From PSLL01 sp050259195 (GTDB lineage Bacteria > Desulfobacterota_D > UBA1144 > Nemesobacterales > CSP1-2): a stretch of DNA of 9,192 nucleotides. Position numbers and translations under genes: made by a program. The notes under the pieces were generated by a model, which saw only the letters and a program-made list of their open reading frames with translations, was not told where the DNA came from and searched no databases. The stretch is from NCBI GenBank assembly GCA_050259195.1, contig JBLNAE010000178.1, positions 1 through 9,192 on the forward strand, given 5' to 3'. Positions 1-5,777 of this stretch are shown piece by piece (positions within the stretch are counted from its first letter, which is position 1; each line of letters opens with the position of its first letter).

Positions 1-84
1 ATTCCACGCTTCCTTGCATTTATCAGCACTTACGGGTATAAAACAGGAAGAATCAATGATATCAGGAGGTTACCTGAAAGGTGA
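1..84 (+). CDS. Possible 3' end of an unidentified gene (partial)
   Basis: Frame 1 is open from the window edge for 27 codons and closes with TGA at 82-84. The residues have a protein-like composition, including TYGYKTGRINDIRRLPER at the end. I do not recognise the family. The gene would run in the same direction as the crotonase gene that follows after a gap of about 190 bases, so the two could be neighbours in one transcription unit. A chance open frame of 27 codons is quite possible, so this rests only on composition and position. Confidence 0.35.
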   Translation: MPRFLAFISTYGYKTGRINDIRRLPER

Positions 85-257
85 AATCTCAATTTGATTA
101 TTCTTCTTCACAGAAACTACAATCTTATAAGATATTCGAGTTGAGTTTACAGGGAAAAACCTGACCAAATTTGGTGTCTGCTCTTAAACCTGCCTGAAAT
201 GAAATGGGATTAACTATTCTCGGACACAACGTCCGTATTAGCGTAGCTTTTCCGGAT
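85..257. other. Intergenic region with a perfect 12-base palindrome
   Basis: This gap precedes the crotonase gene. It holds a perfect palindrome ACCAAATTTGGT at 164-175, and a short inverted repeat, CAGG/CCTG around GAAAAA, lies just upstream at about 150-163. TATAAG at 126-131 could be a -10 box, but no convincing -35 sits at the right distance. Nothing here resembles an RNA gene. An operator role for the palindrome is only a guess. Confidence 0.3.
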
Positions 258-264
258 AAAGGAG
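258..264 (+). promoter_or_regulatory. Ribosome binding site deciding the start at 276
   Basis: AAAGGAG lies 11 bases before the ATG at 276. The frame is open upstream to an ATG at 204, but those extra 24 residues have no counterpart in the family and have no good Shine-Dalgarno, so the start at 276 is preferred. Confidence 0.6.
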
Positions 265-275
265 TTTATGCCAAT

Positions 276-1049
276 ATGTTTATTCTATCAGAATTAAAAG
301 AATCAATTGGAACCATCACGATCAACAACCCAACAAAGCGAAACGCTCTGGGTAGAGAATTGATTGAGGAGCTAATCGCAGCATTGGAGGACTTCCGTAA
401 GGCGTCAGCTAGGGCTGTTGTGATACGTGCACCCAGCGATTCGAAAGTATGGTCGTCGGGTTTTGATATATCGGAGCTTCTTCAAGACCCTGATCCACTC
501 TCCTATTCAGACCCCTTCGGACGCGCTCTTCGTGCTGTCAGGGTTTACCCCGCGCCGGTTATCGCTATGGTTCACGGCTCTGTATGGGGTGGAGCGACGG
601 ATCTGGTACTGAGCTGTGACATAGCCATAGGGGATGAAACGAGTTCTTTTGCTGTCACCCCTGTTAATCTCGGCCTGCCTTACAGCACCACTGGCCTGAC
701 GCGGTTCATGAAGCGGCTTCCGCTCAATTTCGTTAAAGAAATGTTCTTCACGGCAGCGCCCATGAAGGCTGCGGATGCGGAAAAGTGGGGAATTCTCAAT
801 CACTTGGTGCCGTCATCTGAATTAGAAAAATTCACATACGACATGGCGCACTTGGTTGCAAGCAAGGCTCCGCTGGCGGTCTCCGTAGTTAAGGAACAGC
901 TCAATATCCTTGCCGATGCTGACCCTGTTACACCGACTATTTTTGAACGTATTCAGGAGCTTCGCCAAATAGTCTGTCAGAGCGAAGACTACAGGGAGGG
1001 TATAAGAGCTTTTCATGAAAAGCGAAAACCGATATTTTCCGGTAAATAG
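276..1049 (+). CDS. scpB: Methylmalonyl-CoA decarboxylase-like enoyl-CoA hydratase/isomerase family protein
   Basis: This is a 257-residue crotonase-fold enzyme, close in length to Escherichia coli methylmalonyl-CoA decarboxylase (YgfG/ScpB, 261 residues), and it resembles that protein along its whole length from memory. Shared stretches include RAPSDSKV, DPLSY, GSVWGGA (oxyanion-hole glycine, about residue 106), TPVNLGLPY (active-site tyrosine, about 136), SEDYREG and the EKRKP tail. The expected reaction is decarboxylation of methylmalonyl-CoA to propionyl-CoA in the cytoplasm. The position of E. coli His66 is Phe63 here; the family is thought to use the backbone amide at that site, so activity may survive. 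In E. coli the gene sits with a methylmalonyl-CoA mutase and a CoA transferase; neither is seen here. It is the only complete plus-strand gene in the window. A different acyl-CoA substrate is possible. Confidence 0.85.
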   Translation: MFILSELKESIGTITINNPTKRNALGRELIEELIAALEDFRKASARAVVIRAPSDSKVWSSGFDISELLQDPDPLSYSDPFGRALRAVRVYPAPVIAMVHGSVWGGATDLVLSCDIAIGDETSSFAVTPVNLGLPYSTTGLTRFMKRLPLNFVKEMFFTAAPMKAADAEKWGILNHLVPSSELEKFTYDMAHLVASKAPLAVSVVKEQLNILADADPVTPTIFERIQELRQIVCQSEDYREGIRAFHEKRKPIFSGK

Positions 1050-1339
1050 GGTCCATAACCTCTTGGGAAAAGCGTAAGTATATGTCTTAATTTAAGATAT
1101 CAGACACCTCTTTTAAGTTCTACTTGTCCAGAATAATAAGAAATTTTTACCGGCACCTTCCCTTGCAACATTAACAGGGGGAAAATGGCTTTTACGTCCT
1201 ATTCCAACGTACCATATCTCTATGGTGAAGCCCTGCAATTCCATCCGAATCTAGGAATATAGCTTTACTTCTCGTCTCCCACGCATTATTTGGGGTTATA
1301 TATAGGGCTTTTTAAACTTTAGGTTTATTGAGAGTTATA
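1050..1339. other. 290-base gap between convergent genes, no clear terminator
   Basis: The crotonase gene and the unknown minus-strand gene end towards each other here. The gap has a hairpin at 1211-1226 (ACCATA and TATGGT arms around TCTC) with no T-tract after it, so it is not a good intrinsic terminator. On the minus strand a 39-codon open stretch at 1192-1311 reads like protein but has no start codon with a ribosome site and no recognised family. I see no RNA gene. Confidence 0.4.
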
Positions 1340-2086
1340 TTAGAAAGGGTAGATTAGTTCAACCTTGCTATTCATACGGGTTGAATGTCTTGCAACGTTA
1401 TAATAGAACTTTTTTAGGGATTCAAAAGGGATGCTATACCTATGAGAGATAAAAGCCAGTGCTGCCGATCTTATATCTTTGTCATATTCGACAAATAGTA
1501 GCTCCTCCGGCATTTCCTCACCAAAAAATTCTTTAAAAAGTTTCTCAATAGCGTCTATTTTACGTTCTAGGTATAGCTTATCCTTAATTTGTCGTTTGGG
1601 AAGCTTTCCTACTATCATACTTGCAAAATATTCAACCAGTTCTTTTAATGTATAAGGTTGTGACTGCAAGAATTTCAGATTTTGATTTTCTGTCATTCTT
1701 TCTTGCGCTTCTTTGGGAATGAAAGCAGAAATACCGGCTTGCCTTAAAAGTTTTTTAGCATACTCAGACTTTTCTTTAGTCCCTATAAGGCAAGCTCCCT
1801 GCAAGACTCGAATAGCCAATTGAATATACGCATCTGTTGCAATTAACCAGGGATCTTTTTTTAACCTTTCTAAATAAAACTCAGGGTTTGTTAGAGGATT
1901 AATCTTTTTGACAGGCAGTTCTATTTTATCATTAAATTTTTCTAATCTTGTAGCCTCAGACTTCCAACCGCCGCTTTGCTTAATTGATCTGACATGGAAA
2001 GCCGGAAAATTGCGGATTTCTTCTAGTCTATCTTGATATAATTGCTTACGCTCTTGCTCAGTCAAAATAGGCACTTCTCTATCCAT
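1340..2086 (-). CDS. Hypothetical protein of unknown function (248 residues)
   Basis: I do not recognise this protein. The start is well supported: GGAG lies six bases before the ATG at 2084-2086. The product is soluble, without signal peptide or membrane segment, and rich in Lys, Glu, Arg and Leu. The N-terminal part is charged and probably helical (ERKQLYQDRLEEIRNF). The middle has a more hydrophobic helix (IQLAIRVLQGACLIG, about residues 87-101), and the C-terminal third is again helical (KIDAIEKLFKEFFGEE). No nuclease, DNA-binding or metal-site motif stands out. It lies at the edge of a stretch of recombined accessory genes, with short phased repeats just upstream (2116-2180) that could be a control site. 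The size and clean frame suggest a working gene. Confidence 0.75.
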   Translation of the reverse strand: MDREVPILTEQERKQLYQDRLEEIRNFPAFHVRSIKQSGGWKSEATRLEKFNDKIELPVKKINPLTNPEFYLERLKKDPWLIATDAYIQLAIRVLQGACLIGTKEKSEYAKKLLRQAGISAFIPKEAQERMTENQNLKFLQSQPYTLKELVEYFASMIVGKLPKRQIKDKLYLERKIDAIEKLFKEFFGEEMPEELLFVEYDKDIRSAALAFISHRYSIPFESLKKFYYNVARHSTRMNSKVELIYPF

Positions 2087-2115
2087 TCTTGGCTCCGAGT
2101 CAAATATTTGTTTTC

Positions 2116-2139
2116 ATGTCAGTGAATATGTCAGTGATT
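2116..2139. repeat. Tandem 12-base direct repeat, two copies
   Basis: ATGTCAGTGAAT is followed at once by ATGTCAGTGATT, with one mismatch in twelve. It lies about 30-53 bases upstream of the start codon at 2086, where a regulator could bind. GTGAAT and ATTCAC in and after the second copy also form a small inverted repeat. Confidence 0.6.
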
Positions 2140-2150
2140 CATTCACCCTT

Positions 2151-2180
2151 CAGCACATTTTAACACATTTCTACACTTAA
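2151..2180. repeat. Three degenerate 10-base direct repeats
   Basis: The plus strand reads CAGCACATTT, TAACACATTT, CTACACTTAA in succession. On the minus strand this is GTGTAGAAAT type decamers, in register with the helical turn. The array lies upstream of the 12-base repeat and of the unknown gene. It could be a protein-binding array or simply AT-rich low-complexity sequence. Confidence 0.4.
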
Positions 2181-2252
2181 TCAAAAGATATAGAAACGTT
2201 AGAAGGCCCTGTAAAATCAACGGTTTTCTCAACTCTACTCAACTTGACTCGT

Positions 2253-2585
2253 CTACACACAAAAAATATATTTAGCACCGACAGTGCACGCATACACCTT
2301 ACCATTCATACAGCGCCAGAATGTACCCCTCATATATATTTCGAGTGGTGTATCGGGTGTGTTGAATGCTTTTCGCAATCCCTCAGCGATGATTTCAGGA
2401 ACCTTGGGTCCGGTGTAAAGCGCATCGGGAGCATCAATTGTGTTCACTGCCGCGCAATAGGCAAACGGGTCGGTATACGTCACGGGCGTCGGGCTGACGC
2501 TTGACCCCGATGCATTCGAACAACCTAAGAGACTCACTATGATGAGCAACACGATGGTATATTGAGATAGATTCAAGGGTTTCAC
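2253..2585 (-). CDS. Small secreted lipoprotein
   Basis: The preferred start is GTG at 2583-2585, because AGGGGG lies five bases upstream; the open frame extends further back but without a comparable ribosome site. The 110-residue product has a type II signal peptide: Lys2, a hydrophobic stretch (YTIVLLIIVSLL) and a lipobox LLGC with the lipidated cysteine at residue 22. A Ser/Pro-rich linker follows, then a small domain with DPFAYCAAV, DAPDALYTGPKVP and RGTFWRCMNGKVYAC. From memory, these phrases recur in uncharacterised lipoproteins of several phyla, where the domain usually continues past GAN-(x)-PC. Here it ends soon after, so the C-terminus may be shortened. The mature part would be anchored in the cell envelope. 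Function unknown. Confidence 0.72.
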   Translation of the reverse strand: MKPLNLSQYTIVLLIIVSLLGCSNASGSSVSPTPVTYTDPFAYCAAVNTIDAPDALYTGPKVPEIIAEGLRKAFNTPDTPLEIYMRGTFWRCMNGKVYACTVGAKYIFCV

Positions 2586-2590
2586 TACAA

Positions 2591-2596
2591 CCCCCT
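2591..2596 (-). promoter_or_regulatory. Ribosome binding site for the GTG start at 2585
   Basis: On the minus strand AGGGGG is followed by a five-base spacer and then GTG. This strong site fixes the lipoprotein start 23 codons inside the longest open frame and places the signal peptide at the true N-terminus. Confidence 0.7.
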
Positions 2597-2647
2597 GCAA
2601 ATTTTTACGGGCGAAACCAGGTACAGCACAAGAGCTCACAAACCTCA

Positions 2648-2959
2648 TCAGCATTCACCTAACTCTTTGTTCCGATTTGCCAACCAGCGTTCTAGCGATT
2701 TTTTACTCTCACCGCTACGCCGTCCGGCTAGCAACCCTTCAATACCGATATGCTCGTCAAGATCAGGCCACTCAATAGCATAGCCATCCCCAAGTAAATG
2801 CCAGTTTTGCCGTTCCTCTGGAGAACCGTATAATAAGCGGGGATACCATTCAAGCGGAACCACAATACTGCGCCCATCAGCAAGGTCTACCGTTAGCTTT
2901 TCATCCGTTACGGTGACTGCAACCGCCATTGGTTCGGTCTCAAGTACCAAAGTATTCAT
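2648..2959 (-). CDS. DUF2442 domain-containing protein
   Basis: This 103-residue protein matches the DUF2442 family over nearly its full length. The family pattern is seen in LTVDLADGRSIVVPLEWYPRLLYGSPEERQNW (about residues 22-54), then GDGYAIEWPDLDEHIGIEGLLAGRRS (57-82), then a basic tail. AGAGG lies six bases before the ATG. The biochemical role of the family is not known. It commonly follows a DUF4160 gene, and the pair has been suspected of being toxin-antitoxin-like. Here the partner survives only as a 3' fragment whose stop overlaps this start by about 20 bases. The gene itself looks intact. Its original promoter was probably lost with the 5' part of the partner, so it may now depend on read-through from the restriction gene. 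Confidence 0.85.
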   Translation of the reverse strand: MNTLVLETEPMAVAVTVTDEKLTVDLADGRSIVVPLEWYPRLLYGSPEERQNWHLLGDGYAIEWPDLDEHIGIEGLLAGRRSGESKKSLERWLANRNKELGEC

Positions 2960-3059
2960 ACCAAGCCTCTAGAAGCGTTTGTTTATGCTCCACAATGAGT
3001 CGAGTTACCTGATTCAATTCATGCTCTTTAAAATCTCGATTTTTGGCGAGAGAAATATG
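2940..3059 (-). pseudogene. 3' remnant of a DUF4160-family gene
   Basis: This reading frame is too short to be called as a gene and lies in a different frame from the HNH gene's 3' end. Its translation runs SLAKNRDFKEHELNQVTR, then a stretch ending EAWYEYFGT and a TGA at 2940-2942. This fits the C-terminal third of DUF4160 proteins, which typically have LARxRGF, a helical EL.RI..LVEEH segment and a final W.EYFG. The stop overlaps the DUF2442 start, as expected for this known gene pair. The N-terminal two thirds are absent: upstream of about 3056 the DNA codes for the end of the HNH protein. I infer a deletion or insertion joined the restriction gene to the middle of the DUF4160 gene. Identification is from memory of the family pattern. 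Confidence 0.6.
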
Positions 3060-3655
3060 TTTTTTCGGTGGTAATTCAAATATTTCGTGTGAGACTTTTG
3101 AAGTCTTGAAATTTTCATTTTGGGATGAATAGCAAGTTTCGCTGCTTCTACTTTACTGAGACTTTTACTAATCATAATTTTACCATCATCTTTGAAGCTA
3201 ATTAGTCCACTTTCAAAAGCGCTATCAAGATTTGGAGTAAGTAAAAGACCATTGTAAACGTCGAGGCGTTCAGCATTGTTAGATTCTCGCCAAGGTTTAA
3301 TATGAGAGGCTTTTAATAACTCTTCTTCTTGGCAACCTATAACAGCACAACCTTTCCAATGTTTGATTAGACGAGAGCGAAATTTGCCCTGACCGATGCG
3401 ACTTTGAACAACTGCTTCACGTTCAGTTTTCTTCAAATTGATGTAAGTATCTTTTTGCGTCTCTAAATCATACAATGGATTAGTGCCGCTTAAGTTCGTT
3501 AAAGCTTTTTCTAACTCAGTAGCAATACCATCAGGAATGTCGATGCCCGATGACTGGCTACTCCAATGTACACCCACAAAGGGAGGTTCGTTTAATCGGT
3601 CAAGTGATAGAATTGTATCTTTTTCGGGATCAAGCAAAACATGATATTTAGCCAT
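3014..3655 (-). CDS. HNH endonuclease, C-terminal part of the split EVE-HNH gene
   Basis: This 213-residue frame begins at an internal ATG without a ribosome binding site. Residues 1 to about 50 (HVLLDPEKD, PPFVGVHWSSQSSG, IDIPD) are the second half of an EVE domain, not a natural N-terminus. The nuclease part spans about 93-165: GCAVIGC with two cysteines, ASHIKPW with the catalytic histidine at 118, ERLDVYNGLLLTPNLD with Asn135 and Asp144, then ESGLISF. The domain keeps the HNH_2 signature and looks intact. The C-terminus runs through KYLNYHRKNIFL, where the family normally ends, and then about ten extra residues read out of frame from a DUF4160 remnant. Alone it would lack modified-base recognition. 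Confidence 0.75.
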   Translation of the reverse strand: MAKYHVLLDPEKDTILSLDRLNEPPFVGVHWSSQSSGIDIPDGIATELEKALTNLSGTNPLYDLETQKDTYINLKKTEREAVVQSRIGQGKFRSRLIKHWKGCAVIGCQEEELLKASHIKPWRESNNAERLDVYNGLLLTPNLDSAFESGLISFKDDGKIMISKSLSKVEAAKLAIHPKMKISRLQKSHTKYLNYHRKNIFLSPKIEILKSMN

Positions 3656-3712
3656 TACATACCACGCTTTTTTCCCAGCCTTTCTTTGATCTAGTTCCCA
3701 GTGTTCATCTTG

Positions 3713-3928
3713 TTAAGAACCCTTAGTTACCCTTCCAGAGGCAAAAATGCTTTTGGGCTTTTTACCGAGTCTAATTAAAAATACTCGATCGCCTACCTGA
3801 ATTTGTTGTCTCCTGCCACAACTCCAACGAAATTCCTTAGTCTTGCTTTTTTTTACCTCTTTGGACCAGTTTGGAAGCACGTCAAAAGGGGTTCGTTTTG
3901 GATTCCAAGTAAGTAGATATGCTGCCAT
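3713..3928 (-). CDS. EVE domain, N-terminal part of the split EVE-HNH gene
   Basis: The 71-residue product starts MAAYLLTWNPKRTPF and includes RWSCGR, IQVGDRVFLIRLG and IFASGRV, the classic opening of EVE domains. EVE folds are related to PUA and YTH domains and bind modified bases in an aromatic cage. The Trp in LTWNP and RWSCG lie in this half; the HWSSQSSG part lies beyond the stop. The domain is cut at about half its length by TAA at 3713-3715, so the fragment is unlikely to fold by itself. The start is the family's usual one. Confidence 0.7.
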   Translation of the reverse strand: MAAYLLTWNPKRTPFDVLPNWSKEVKKSKTKEFRWSCGRRQQIQVGDRVFLIRLGKKPKSIFASGRVTKGS

Positions 3929-3969
3929 CGCTTTACCTATGAAATTACAAGGAGTAAAATTCGGTTCTC

Positions 3970-4034
3970 CTACGGATACACCCTCACTACATTATAAAGC
4001 ACATCGCTTTCAGGTGGGGTTAGCCAGCATTCTT
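3970..4034 (-). repeat. Diverged second copy of the mqnE 3' end
   Basis: This segment aligns with 4668-4732, the last codons of mqnE, in the same orientation, about 77 percent identical by eye with one single-base gap. Adding the missing base restores a minus-strand reading KNAGYTPPESDVLYNVVR followed by VYP and a stop, against KNAGYTPVERDALYNAVR, VYQ and stop in mqnE. Many differences are at third codon positions, so it descends from a working homologue. It starts within a few bases of the Uma2 stop codon. Confidence 0.75.
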
Positions 4035-4036
4035 AA

Positions 4037-4597
4037 CTAACCAAGAATAGAATCAACGCTAATTGCCAGATTTGGATTGTACTTTGAGCTTACTGATTCT
4101 CCGCGTGTAGCATAGCGAACCTCCCGATACATACCATCTCGCGGCTCTCTATAGATTTCAACTATGTCTTTAATCAGGTTCACAAGCCACACTTCCGGTA
4201 TCGATGAAGCGGCATAAAGAGGTAGTTTGATGTCCCGGTCGTATTCTAGAGAGGTATCGCTGACCTCTATTATCAACAACACATCGGCAGGAGTCGGATG
4301 TGAATTAGAATAAAAATCATCACGCGGTTTTAACAATGCAATATCAGGTTGAGGCTCTGAGAAATCGCTGAGGCGTACTGGATTCTGCACGTTTACTAAT
4401 GCAGTCTCACCAACTTGACGGTTGAATAATGTATTTAAATGACTAACGCAACCGGCATGACGGCTGCCAATCGGAGCCATTTTTATAATCTCTCCCTCAA
4501 TGAGTTCAATACGGTCATCCTCGGAGAGAATACCGGCTTCTGCCATCCGGTAATATTCGTCAATGTTAAAATGGCGTTTTGTAACCTGGAGTGGCAT
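4037..4597 (-). CDS. Uma2 family endonuclease
   Basis: This 186-residue protein is a full-length member of the Uma2 (formerly DUF820) family, which has a PD-(D/E)XK nuclease fold. The family pattern is visible in order: the opening helix with RIELIEGEI (Glu34), the histidine segment MAPIGSRHAG, the core acid in EPQPDIAL (Asp85), LLIIEVSDTSLEYD with Glu111 and Asp120, the following Lys124, and LYAASSIPEVWLV near 128-139. These are the likely metal and catalytic residues. The cellular role is poorly known; the genes spread widely in accessory DNA. A GGGA lies about nine bases before the ATG. The gene lies between two copies of the mqnE 3' end, as if inserted there. It looks intact. Confidence 0.9.
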   Translation of the reverse strand: MPLQVTKRHFNIDEYYRMAEAGILSEDDRIELIEGEIIKMAPIGSRHAGCVSHLNTLFNRQVGETALVNVQNPVRLSDFSEPQPDIALLKPRDDFYSNSHPTPADVLLIIEVSDTSLEYDRDIKLPLYAASSIPEVWLVNLIKDIVEIYREPRDGMYREVRYATRGESVSSKYNPNLAISVDSILG

Positions 4598-4633
4598 AAT
4601 AATTCATCCCGTAAAAATTTCAGTCGAAACCTC

Positions 4634-4643
4634 TATACGTATA
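4634..4643. promoter_or_regulatory. Perfect palindrome TATACGTATA in the Uma2 leader
   Basis: This 10-base palindrome lies 37-46 bases upstream of the Uma2 start and overlaps AT-rich sequence that could serve as a -10 region (TATTAT or TATAGA on the minus strand). No convincing -35 is present. It is a candidate promoter or operator only. Confidence 0.25.
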
Positions 4644-4667
4644 TAATAGCACAACAACCTTCAGGCC

Positions 4668-4732
4668 CTACTGATACACCCTCACCGCATTATAAAGCGC
4701 GTCTCGCTCTACCGGGGTGTATCCAGCGTTTT
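4668..4732 (-). repeat. mqnE-internal partner of the repeat at 3970-4034
   Basis: This is the last 65 bases of the intact mqnE gene. The matching diverged copy lies about 700 bases away beyond the Uma2 gene, in direct orientation. Confidence 0.75.
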
Positions 4733-5777
4733 TTATCATATTCACCATAAAGTCCCTGGTATGTCCAAGCTCAGACGGTGCGCCGGCATCGTGGATGATC
4801 TTCTCTCTCATAATGGTTCCGTCGGCGTCGCTTGCCCCGAAGTGAAGAGCAACCTGAGCGAGTTTTTCACCAAGTGTTATCCAGTAGGCCTTTATGTGAG
4901 GGAAGTTATCAAGGTAGAGGCGGGCAAGGGCATGAATTTTGAGGTCATAAGAGCCGGGGATAAACTTCACCTGTTTTTTAAGCCCTGTGTTTTCAGGCTG
5001 GAATAGAACGGGGATAAATGCAAAAAAACCGGGTGATTCATCTTCAATTCTTCTGAGCCTCTCAAGATGGTCAACAACATGGAAAGGCTCCTCTATGTGT
5101 CCGTATAAAATCGTGGCGTTCGTCGGTATGCCAAGCCTGTGTGCAATCTTATGGATTTCCTCCCACCTCGTCGCAACGGTTTTGGGCGCGCATATCTTTT
5201 TTCTTATATCGGGGTGGAGAATCTCCGCACCGCCGCCGGTGAGTGCGTCCACTCCGGTCTCTTTTAGAGCTATCAATACCTCTTCTATACCCTTTCCACT
5301 AATCTCCGTAAACCAATCCACTTCAACGGCAGTAAACGCCTTTACGTGCGTTTTGGGATATGAATTTTTGATGAGCCTTACAATGTCCAGATAATGGTCA
5401 AATTTCCAATCCGGGTGAAGCCCTCCGACTATATGAACCTCCCTTATTTCATCATTTAACATGGAAAGTATGTGGTCATAAGTTAGTTCATAGGCATTTG
5501 GGGATTTCTGTGTCACCCCAAAAGCGCAGAACTTGCACGAGATCGCACAGATATTCGTCGGGTTTACATGGCGGTTCACAACGAAATAGACCTTATTTCC
5601 TTCCCTCTTTCTTTTAACGTAATCGGCAATCATCCCGATTGCGTTAAGGTCGGGACTCTCAAGAACTGTAAGTCCGTCTTCAAAACCGAGCCGTTCTCCC
5701 TTCTCGACCTTGTTAAGTATAGGCAGAAGGGATTTATCCCAACAGAGCTTTTCTATCCTTTCCAGTATTCCTGCCAT
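4668..5777 (-). CDS. mqnE: Aminofutalosine synthase MqnE (radical SAM)
   Basis: MqnE joins chorismate-derived 3-(1-carboxyvinyloxy)benzoate to S-adenosylmethionine to give aminofutalosine, an early step of the futalosine route to menaquinone. The 369-residue length is normal. The radical-SAM cluster motif CAISCKFC (C77, C81, C84) is present. The MqnE pattern follows: HIVGGLHPDW, DALTGGGAEILHPDIRKKIC, GIPTNATILYGHIE, FFAFIPVLFQPENT, LDNFPHIKAYWITLG and DADGTI. TGGGAEI and the long C-terminal part favour MqnE over the related MqnC. The start overlaps the UbiD-like gene's end by 25 bases, with AGGGTGA seven bases before the ATG, so translation is probably coupled. A diverged copy of its 3' end lies beyond the Uma2 gene. 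Confidence 0.92.
   Translation of the reverse strand: MAGILERIEKLCWDKSLLPILNKVEKGERLGFEDGLTVLESPDLNAIGMIADYVKRKREGNKVYFVVNRHVNPTNICAISCKFCAFGVTQKSPNAYELTYDHILSMLNDEIREVHIVGGLHPDWKFDHYLDIVRLIKNSYPKTHVKAFTAVEVDWFTEISGKGIEEVLIALKETGVDALTGGGAEILHPDIRKKICAPKTVATRWEEIHKIAHRLGIPTNATILYGHIEEPFHVVDHLERLRRIEDESPGFFAFIPVLFQPENTGLKKQVKFIPGSYDLKIHALARLYLDNFPHIKAYWITLGEKLAQVALHFGASDADGTIMREKIIHDAGAPSELGHTRDFMVNMIKNAGYTPVERDALYNAVRVYQ

Larger units (their letters stand above)
3014..3928 (-). pseudogene. EVE-HNH type IV restriction endonuclease, interrupted by one in-frame stop
   Basis: Two minus-strand frames are in the same phase and separated by one TAA (3713-3715) and 19 further sense codons. Read through the stop, they give about 304 residues: an EVE domain (residues 1 to about 145), a linker, and an HNH_2 nuclease domain. 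This is the size and order of known EVE-HNH enzymes such as VcaM4I, which cut DNA with modified cytosine. The bridging codons translate as QDEHWELDQRKAGKKAWYV, which fits the middle of the EVE domain, so no DNA is missing. The TAA probably replaced a tyrosine codon, by one base change. The gene is either a recent pseudogene, a suppressed or recoded gene, or a sequencing error. A weak AGGT precedes the ATG at 3926-3928. Confidence 0.85.

Noticed and set aside
204..275. Upstream extension of the crotonase gene to the ATG at 204
   Set aside because: The extra 24 residues do not match the family, and the ribosome site fits the ATG at 276.
1211..1226. Intrinsic terminator between the convergent genes
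   Set aside because: The stem is only six base pairs with little GC, and no T-tract follows on either strand.
2116..2180. CRISPR array or plasmid origin iterons
   Set aside because: There are only two 12-mers and three weak 10-mers, with no spacers, cas genes or replication gene.
2244..2504. Plus-strand 86-codon frame
   Set aside because: It lies antisense to the lipoprotein gene, which has a lipobox, a signal peptide and a strong ribosome site.
2253..2959. Toxin-antitoxin operon from the DUF2442 and lipoprotein genes
   Set aside because: The lipoprotein is an exported envelope protein and the DUF4160 partner is truncated, so no plausible toxin-antitoxin pair remains.
3843..4040. Plus-strand frame whose product resembles part of the frame at 4439-4750
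   Set aside because: The shared TDTPS-HYKA words come from the duplicated mqnE 3' end read on the opposite strand, not from a real protein family.
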